A stretch of DNA of 64,000 nt from Mixophyes australis (taxonomy: Eukaryota > Chordata > Amphibia > Anura > Limnodynastidae). Made by a program: the position numbers and the translations under genes. Shown piece after piece: positions 36,101-45,592 of the stretch. The DNA lies in assembly GCA_036250195.1 (NCBI GenBank), contig JAVHZZ010000008.1, positions 9,476,434 through 9,540,433 on the forward strand, in the 5' to 3' direction. The notes under the pieces are model-generated. The model had not been told where the DNA came from, made no database searches, and worked only from the letters and a program-made list of their open reading frames with translations. Position 1 is the first letter of the stretch; every line of letters starts with the position of its first letter.

Positions 36101-39100
36101 AGCCAGATGTTTATTCCAACCGAGTTGTTTATTTTTAGGATGCAACACAGTTCTACTCTGCATTATAAAAAAAAAAACAGCTTTGTGTCGCATCCCAGTT
36201 CAACAAAACTAAATAGCTAGTCCAGCTCATAAATACAAGGCTGAAAGACACAGAACAAAGGGGAGTAGAAAATGCAAAGTCATTTTAAAAGTTCAGTGGT
36301 GCACGTAGAAGCCAATTAGTTAAAGTGATCTGACGGTGGAGACCCTCCTTTGACAAAAGAGTTAATCCAGCCTGGGGGGAGAGCAGGGGACTCCCTGCAC
36401 TGACAGCATAAACCTTCCCTGTGCATGTGTGCATATGGAAGCATGATGGTGTATTGTGGAAAGAGGGAGGCCCTGTTTCATGTTAGCAGCGCTACTGTGC
36501 TGTGTGATCCCTGTGCCCCTGCTTACAGACTGCCTTTGTAGTAGGTGAAAAACGAGCCCTACAGAGGAAGACTGCACAGCCTGAATCTAAAGCCGCAGCA
36601 TCTCAAACAGGAAATTCCCCGACAAGGCAAAGCTTCACCAGGGCTGCCTGCGCTCAGCAAGGCCGACAATTACATCCAGTGCTCTCACTGTAGCTGTGTA
36701 CAAGGAAAGTAAATATCCACAGTGATAGATCAGTTCCAAAACTGTGGAAGGGCCCAAGTTACGGCACTAATTGGTCCAATTACTGTCCTTTACCCACCTG
36801 TATCCCTGTGGTTTGTACTTATAATGCTGACACTATACTGGCTGCTTCTTATAGGAAAGCTGATGGGTTACCGCTGCCCTGAATGCTTTAATTATTACAT
36901 TTATATATCCCTAGAAACTAACAACTTCAATGCTCATAATGCTCGGTCAGGTGTCTGCAGGTTCGTGACTACACCCCAAAGCTCATGACCCCCAAACTTT
37001 ACCGCAATTGTCTGTATAAAAAAAAAATAATGTATTCAAAATGATCATATACACCAGCTCTCCCAGCCCCCGAGACGTAGCCACTAGGACACCCAACATC
37101 TACTCTTCTACCAGGTATAAGAATCAGTGTTATGGTAATAACAAAATTATAGCAAACACCCCACAAGCTCTGATAATGCTTTAAAAGTCTTAATGATATT
37201 GTATGTGTTCTTTGGAAATATACAAATAAAAGTAACAAATGGATAATATTGGGTTTTGTAGATCACACAATTGCAAATATATTGTAAAAAAATGCAAATT
37301 AGTGTTAATTAGTGCATATTAATTCTACTACATTTTTTAAATGGAGATATAGTTATGTTCCAAAAGATTGTTAACTGGCAACAAACAAGGACATTTTGAT
37401 AAAAGTCTTTTATGCTTCAAAAAAAAATTTCATTCATAGTACAGGGGATTTTGAGGACTGTAGTGGGTTCTCAGGTATCAATGCAGATTGTCGCAACCAA
37501 TAAGCAGCTTTATTGTGTAACGACAGTACGGGTTATACGGATATAGAGTTGACCAGGTGAGTGCTAACATTGGAACAGAGGTAAACTCGTGTCACTGGGT
37601 CTTACGATGACTCTTCCGAAGATCACGGACGCTAGTTGCCTCATAGGCAAACCGAGGGGGAGTTTTCTAGTGCTTGGAAACCCCCCACCAAACCTAATTG
37701 AGGTGGCTGGACCCTGCTCCCGCTTCACACAGCTCTGCTTTAAAAGGCAGAGCTGTGTGCACCTAACAGTAGTGCACGCAGCATTGCCCATGTATATTAT
37801 AGGGATAGGAAGAGTTGGAGAGCAGCCAAGCACTGTCTAATATTATAGCCACGCCCCCATGCATGCTGGTCACGCCCACTGGTGGCGTGGTGTGGAAACC
37901 CTCCTCTACAAATCCTGCGTTTGCCCCTGTACCTCTCTACCATAAGGTAGGGCCAGAGTGGTGTCTTTCCGCTTTTGGCAGATATGTAGTGTCACAGAAC
38001 CACGAAGTCCTATCAAATCACGGTCACAGTACCTGGGACGGAAGCGCAGTTCCTAGTCACCAGGACACACACACTTCCAAATGGTGGCGGGCCTAAAGGA
38101 GGGCGGACTGGGGGTGGCAGTCAGACTAAGATAGATGGACCGATGATTGTGTTCTCCCCCACGTTGATTCCCTGCGGAGTGGGCGCGACATCCTCGATAC
38201 TAATGGAACAATGACTTTGTTGGCTAAACATGATAAGCTTGATAACATTATACATACATACGCCAACCAGGTAACGCAGATGTCTCTTCCTCTCCTATCT
38301 CTATCTTAATAACAACCCACCTGGCAACATTTAAGAATAACCTGATTCTATTAACAACATCACATAAATATGCCAGACACACAATAGCATGTGTTAACCG
38401 AACACACAAGAGCAACAAATGATAATAAAATCTGTAAAACTGCGAGAAGTCAAAAGTTTGTAATAGGCAGATGGGTAGAGCGTGATGGTTGCTGTGAGTT
38501 TAATTGCAGAAGTCCCACAACCGCATTGTGTGACCTCACAACCCCATTTTCCAGCTTTCTTTTATTGGGAGGGGGGGGGGGGGGGGTCTATGTGCCCATC
38601 GGTGTCACACAAGGTCCCAAAAAATTAACATTTATGCAGCTGTTCAATATTTGTGCCGAATTAATATTATGAATAGATAATTCCACAGTGCAGAATATCT
38701 GACTTCTCACTTTAGTCAATCTTGTGCGACTGGTTTAAAAATAAATCATTATATTCCCAGGACGCTACTGCCCTGGAGATAAAGCAGGAAACTGGTGTCT
38801 AATTCCCAACAAGATTCCCGGGGCAATAATTCAGGTTCTGGGAATCAAAGGAGGAAAATAAGGACCTGTCAGTTGATGCCTATGTGACTCCCAACAGTTT
38901 ATTTAGCAAAGATGTTAAAAAAAAACCAAAAGTGTCTGCGTCACATGGGCATCCATACAACTGATATCATGACCACATTTAAAAAAAAAAAAAAAAAGGT
39001 TTATTTTCCATTTATTTTTTCTTCCATAAAATACATTTATAATGATGTTATTAATGCCTACTATAAATAAAATGCATTTTTACAGTTGCTGACTGCAAAC

Positions 39101-42100
39101 ACATGTTGTAAAGTGATCATCATCTCTATCACCTGACCTGTAGCTGGTGCAGGTGATACCGCTGAAAATCATGTACCAGTGAGATGCCCAAAACTTGAAT
39201 TGTACTACTGAGGGCGATTTAAGCTTGGCGCTTACTGGACATTGACTATGTGCATACACCCATTTCCACCCACTCGAAGATGATTTGGTCGTTCTTGCGT
39301 TCACTAGCGCATGGTCTGGTGCTGGGTATGCGCAGAGCGATTTAGACCCAGTATATGTACCAAGGAGAAATAGATAGAAAAGTGTAAAGTAGCGATTGGC
39401 TGCTATCGGAAATGCTTATTCCTGTTAGAACAATGCTTTAAAAACAATGCTTACTTGCGAATGATGATCTTACCTGTCAACTACACAGCAGAGGCAACCA
39501 TTTTGTGGCAGGAACCTCTATATATGAGAAAGCAGACTATTAATTCACAAGGAAGCAATGAACCCATTAAAGCTTAAGATGAGCGCGTCCTAACTGATAT
39601 CACTGGTTCCTAGTGAACGGATAGGCTGCATTCTCAGTGATGTCACTGGCTCCTAGTGAACGGATAGGCTGCATTCTCAGTGATGTCACTGGTTCCTAGT
39701 GAATGGATAGGCTGCATTCTCAGTGATGTCACTAGTTCCTAGTGAATGGATAGGCTGCATTCTCAGTGATGTCACTAGTTCCTAGTGAATGGATAGGCTG
39801 CATTCTCAGTGATGTCACTGGTTCCTAGTGAACGGATAGGCTGCATTCTCAGTGATGTCACTGGTTCCTAGTGAATGGATAGGCTGCATTCTCAGTGATG
39901 TCACTGGTTCCTAGTGACTGGATAGGCTGCATTCTCAGTGATGTCACTGGTTCCTAGTGAATGGATAGGCTGCATTCTCAGTGATGTCACTGGTTCCTAG
40001 TGACTGGATAGGCTGCATTCTCAGTGATGTCACTGGTTCCTAGTGAATGGATAGGCTGCATTCTCAGTGATGTCACTGGTTCCTAGTGACTGGATAGGCT
40101 GCATTCTCAGTGATGTCACTGGTTCTTAGTGAATGGATAGGCTGCATTCTCAGTGATGTCACTGGTTCCTAGTGAAAGGATAGGCTGCATTCTCAGTGAT
40201 GTCACTGGTTCTTAGTGAATGGATAGGCTGCATTCTCAGTGATGTCACTGGTTCCTAGTGAATGGATAGGCTGCATTCTCAATGATGTCACTGGTTCCTA
40301 GTGAATGGATAGGCTGCATTCTCAGTGATGTCACTGGCTCCTAGTGAATGGATAGGCTGCATTCTCAATGATGTCACTGGTTCCTAGTGAATGGATAGGC
40401 TGCATTCTCAGTGATGTCACTGGCTCCTAGTTAATGGATAGGCTGCATTCTCATGAATAATAGTTCAGCGCACAAAATGGCCACCTTCGCTGTTTGAAGG
40501 CAATGGGTCCACTTTAAAATGGTGCGCTTAATAGGTACATTAAGTATTTTTTTTTACCTGACTGCTGTCATTGCTAAAATGCCAACAATTACCTCAGTGT
40601 TGGTTCAGATAATAAAATTAGAAGAATTTAAAATGGGACTGTATATGCCACATTGTACTTACCCATCTTGCAAAATAGCTGACATTACTCTATTGTCTTT
40701 CATATACCACATAAATATATTGCAATGTAGTAGTAAATATTTAACTTCATAATTATTAATGGATTTGGTTTCTTAATATATTAGACTCCCAGGACTCTAA
40801 AGAGAAAAACAAAATGGAGATCCTCTACATCCTGGTACCAAGTGTAGCCATCCCCTTGGCCATTGCTCTGCTGTTTTTCTTCATTTGCATCTGCCGCAAT
40901 AACCAGAAGACCTCATCTCCAACTGTGCCGCCACAGCCTAAGCATGTCCGAGGGCAGAACGTGGAGATGTCCATGTTAAATGCTTATAAACCTAAGGTAA
41001 GAACATACTGAGGTGAATGTTGACAGAGCTGGTATCCGCCTATAGCAATACTGAGCCTTTGTATGAGGAATAAGGAGAAAAGAATGATAAAAGGTGTCTA
41101 AGCGGCTGTTTATAAAACTGTACCCATGATGTAAACAGTAGATGCAGCCATTTTGTGGCCAGAGCGATAGTGCCTGATGTTTCCGGGTTGTCATCAGTTG
41201 ATTGGCTGCAGTCTGACAGATATTTATTTAGCCATACCTCCAAACACTTATACATGCAAAATAAGGACAAAATAAGCACCTTCCCAATTTGCTAAAAACC
41301 CCACTTCCAGTCCGCCCAGAACTCCCACTTTTCCCTGAAGCTTAGCAAACTTCCATGTAAGCTCCGCCCCCTTCAAGGTCAGCAAATCAGGACTGTCCTG
41401 AAAATGTTTCTATAGAGGTCCATTCGTTTATTATTTTGGGACTATGTGTAAAATGCTTAAACTAAGGAGATTATTTACAGTAAGCAAAACGTCTCCTGCG
41501 CAGTGTACAGGCAGATGCGGACACGCTGTGCACTTCAATTGCTGCAAGTATACTTAGATTTCCCTAAAGGCGCATTGTTTTATGGAGCAAGATGGAGGTG
41601 TTTGTGGTGGAGCAGCGGCTTGACCAGGCAGAGGGCAGGAGATGGACGGAGTAGGCACCTCAGTACGCCTTGGTTTGAAGAATCAAGATTTCCTTTTGCG
41701 GAGGGAGATTATTCGAATTAAAGGCGTGGCGAGGGGTATTCCCACTAAAGGTCTTTTTCACTTCACAAAAGGATTTGAATGTTGCACTTGTAGATTGCGG
41801 AGGGTAGGCGAGCACCTTGATATGCGCTGGGCGGACCATCCAAACTTTTTGGGGTACACATTGGGTGCTCTGTGTAAATGACCTACGGAGAATATCCATG
41901 TTACACCCCAATTCTGTATTTCTGATGATATATGTGCCCTCTGTAGAAAGGAAAAGACATCATATATTCCCAACAGTCCTATTTATGGAATGGGGAGTGA
42001 GGGGAAGTGTTTCCAGTGCATCAGGAGTGGGGCCATTGGGACAGGAGCAATACCTAATGCGACATCAGGAATGTCAGGAGGTCTGATACACTCTATATAT

Positions 42101-45100
42101 CACTTACATTATATTCTCTAAATACACTATTAGATACAATGGCTGCCTCTCTGGGTTTCCTTCCCATGCTCAGAAAAATTGGCTTTTGAATAACTAAGCA
42201 CTAGCGTTTGTATGTGTTTGGTTAACCAGTAATAAGGATATTAGATTGTAAGCTCCGCTGACGCAGGAACTGATGTGAACAATGAAACATTCTTTGACTG
42301 TACATTATAAACACAAATCTCTCTGTCTTCCAATAAACTGAAGATACTGATTGCAAGATAGCAATGGCAGGTTTCCGTTTCCCTTTATAGAATGTTTATT
42401 CTGGCCCATAACTTGAGATTGTAACTGTTGTACATCATCATAAAACACGTACTTGTCAGACAGACCGGACGACGGTGCAACGGGTTAGGGAAGAGCCGTC
42501 AGAGGCAAATCTTCACGGGTTGGTTTCATTAATAGGGTTCTATGACGCTGTGTGAAGCAGACGGACCCCTCTCAAAGGTCACCCAGGGGTCATTTTTGCT
42601 TTCATTACTGGGATATAATTTACAATACGGCAGATCTAAACAATTTTGGCCTAAAGGATTTGTGCAACGTAAACCATCTGGGCTCCCAACAACACAACTA
42701 ATTTCCTGCCATTGACATACATTTAACTGGCTCCATATTTCAATACCTTGATTTGATAATCTTAGCAAGCAGTGACGTGGCTATTGACTATACTGGGGTA
42801 TTGTTACACTATGCCGATATTTTTAGTAATTGGGGAACAATTGGTTTCTTGTGTTTTGTTACTTACTATATGTGAGATAGTATGAAATCTTATTTTAAGC
42901 CAACAGTGTTGATAAAATAATTGTTGCTACATTTGGCTGACTGTAAAGAAGTTTATGTTGTATTTGGTGATTTTTCTGATCACAATTTTATGACTTGATT
43001 ATAAGGAGAGGGTCTCTTTAAAGTATATCTTAAAATATGAATAGATAATAATAATAAAAAAGTATTAATAAATACTACAGTAGTCTCCCTCTTTAATATA
43101 AGCCAGTATGGAATTTTGGTTTCACCCTTGTGTGCTAGGAGAGACACCTTTGTGAGCTAGGAGAGCCAAATGCAAAATTTCTCCATCAGTAGAGTCTTCA
43201 TTCCCCAATATGCTTCCAGGGACTATTAGAAATATAAACTGCGTTGAAGCATGAGGACACTGAATCAAATGGACACTATGTAGACAACCCCATCCCGACT
43301 GTGTCATGATACGGACGTGTCATGACACAGCATAAAAGTTATTTGTGCTGGGAATCAAATTCTATGAATTCAGTAGTATTAGGATACATTGGGGGGCTGA
43401 GTTGCCTCTTGTCTGCCCAGTAGAGCAGCTAAAGTCTTCTGAGTTGTGAGAGAAGCCATCAGGACATCCAGAAGAACCAGTAAGGTCTGTCGATAGTGTT
43501 GACTTTCTCGTTTGGATTTCTCACAGAAGTTCGGTACCCACACAGAAAATTGAGGTGACATCAGGTTCCCCAGTGCAGCTGCTACTTTTAGTGGTACGCC
43601 GCTGTGTTCCTGGGGTCCCAGCTACGTTCCTGGGGTAACGTTATGAGGCACCCACCTAAGTGCGAGGGACGTAAGGGTTAAATTGACTTTTGAACAGTAC
43701 ATTTAAAAAAAAAAAAAATCAGACTTCTAGGCTAAAAAAATGAACGTAAACAGCATTTTTAGGATGCAAAAGTGGCATAGTAAAATAGTAAGGAGGATTT
43801 GGGTCTATACGAGGGACAGCTGGGCAGCTATGCCTATTTCATTTGCGTAACTTACATCATTACCACATATTTGAATAAAGAGCCAAGAGACAGACAACAT
43901 CCCTAGTAAGAGGAGGTGGAGTTGTGTGGGCAGGAATATGAGCCTTTCACTGTGATACTGATGTAAAACTGTTTTGTTTTTTTGTGTAGAAAATCCAGTA
44001 CAGTGGAATCTGTTTGTTGATGCATTGGATGTGAAATAGTTTCCAGCTTTTAATTGCACACAGTAGCTGATCATATCCTATAAATAGGCACTGAGGAATA
44101 TGCCAATGCTATTTATGGGAACTGCACGAAATGTGGGATTAACTCTATACAATCAGGGGGGGGGGGGATTTATCAAGCTGCGGGATTGAAAAAGTGGAGA
44201 TGTTGCCTATAGCACCAATCAGATTCTAGCTGTCATTTTGTGGAATGTATTAAATAAGTGATAACTAGAATCTGATTGGTTGCTATAGGCAATATCTCCA
44301 CTTTTTCAAACTCGCAGTTTAGTAAATATACCCCCAGGAGTTTATTCTGTTTCATGACAATATGTAAGAGGTGCTATAAAACTATTATGTTATGTTTAAA
44401 GTTATTATTGAACAAACATGGTACATTGCACCTACGATTATCATTGGACGTTCAGCCAGAGGTATCCTGGGAGATGTACTTCAATTACGGCTTGAGAGCA
44501 GAAGTCTTGTATTAAGCAGATAAAAATTAATTCTGGACATTAAGTAGTTTACAGCCATTAAACTGTACACATGGCATCATTGAGGGGCGAGGCACAAAGG
44601 GGAGACAGCCATTTGTTTAGCACTTTGAACCACGTGTCCCTGTGATGTCAATAGTTCCTTCAACTGATAGGTTGCATTCACTTGAATAGTTGCCCAGTTC
44701 ACGGAATAGCTGCCTTCACTGTATCAGGAGGTTGGTACACTTTAATCTGGATTTAAAAGGAAAATATTGCATATGGAAAGAGTAGATATGAGTTATCACA
44801 ACAAACCCAACTGGATTTTTATTCTTTTTAACCTCTATTTTCAACACAGATGACAGTCTTTCCTCTCCCTCACTGACACATACTGGATACCCCAATTTCC
44901 CAGGCAAACCGAGGAAGGGGGGGTTCCTAGTGCCTGGAAACCCCCCTCCAAGCCTGGGGCACTGTATAATTGAGGTGGCTGGACCCTGCCCCCACTTCAC
45001 ACGGCTCTGCTTGAAAAGGGAGAGCTGTGTGCACCTAACAGTAGTGCACGCAGCATTGTCCATGTATATTATGGGGATAGGAAGAGTTGGAGAGCAGCCA

Positions 45101-45535
45101 AGCACTGTCTAAAATTATAACCACGCCCCCATGCATGCTGGTCATGCCCACTGGTGGCGTGGTGTGGAAACCCCCCTCTACAAATCCTGCTTTTGCCCCT
45201 GATACTTGCTCTAGGAGTCTCTAGTTCCAATGCAAGTCTGGGACCTGTGATGTCATGGCCCTTCCAATATGAAAAAAAAAACTTTAGTTCCACAATCTCG
45301 AGCCTTTAAATACAGCAAGAGGTTCTCTGAGCAAATATGACTGGATAATAGGGCTTGGGGCTTGCTGTATGTCTCATATGGTGCCCAACTGAGGGATCCT
45401 CCGTCAAAGTTCTATTCATGTGGTTGGGCGATTGTGTCAACCTTCGCCAAAAGTGGACATCTCCTCTAAAAGGCCAGTACTTTGGTTGCCATTATATTGC
45501 ATAGTAAAGTTGTTTTTAGAGTACAGTATATTATA

Positions 45536-45592
<57 letters not shown>

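Noticed and set aside
36088..36260. A second kringle exon after the duplicated acceptor tract
   Set aside because: The sequence after the AG near 36102 has no kringle cysteine pattern and soon meets stops; only intron sequence was duplicated.
39595..40453. CRISPR-like direct repeats
   Set aside because: Units are contiguous with no unique spacers, in a vertebrate intron; it is a minisatellite.
37564..45105. Recurrent ORFs starting '[17 protein letters not shown]' (also near 31271)
   Set aside because: They recur because they lie in copies of the G-family repeat; the copies differ by indels and show no coding constraint.
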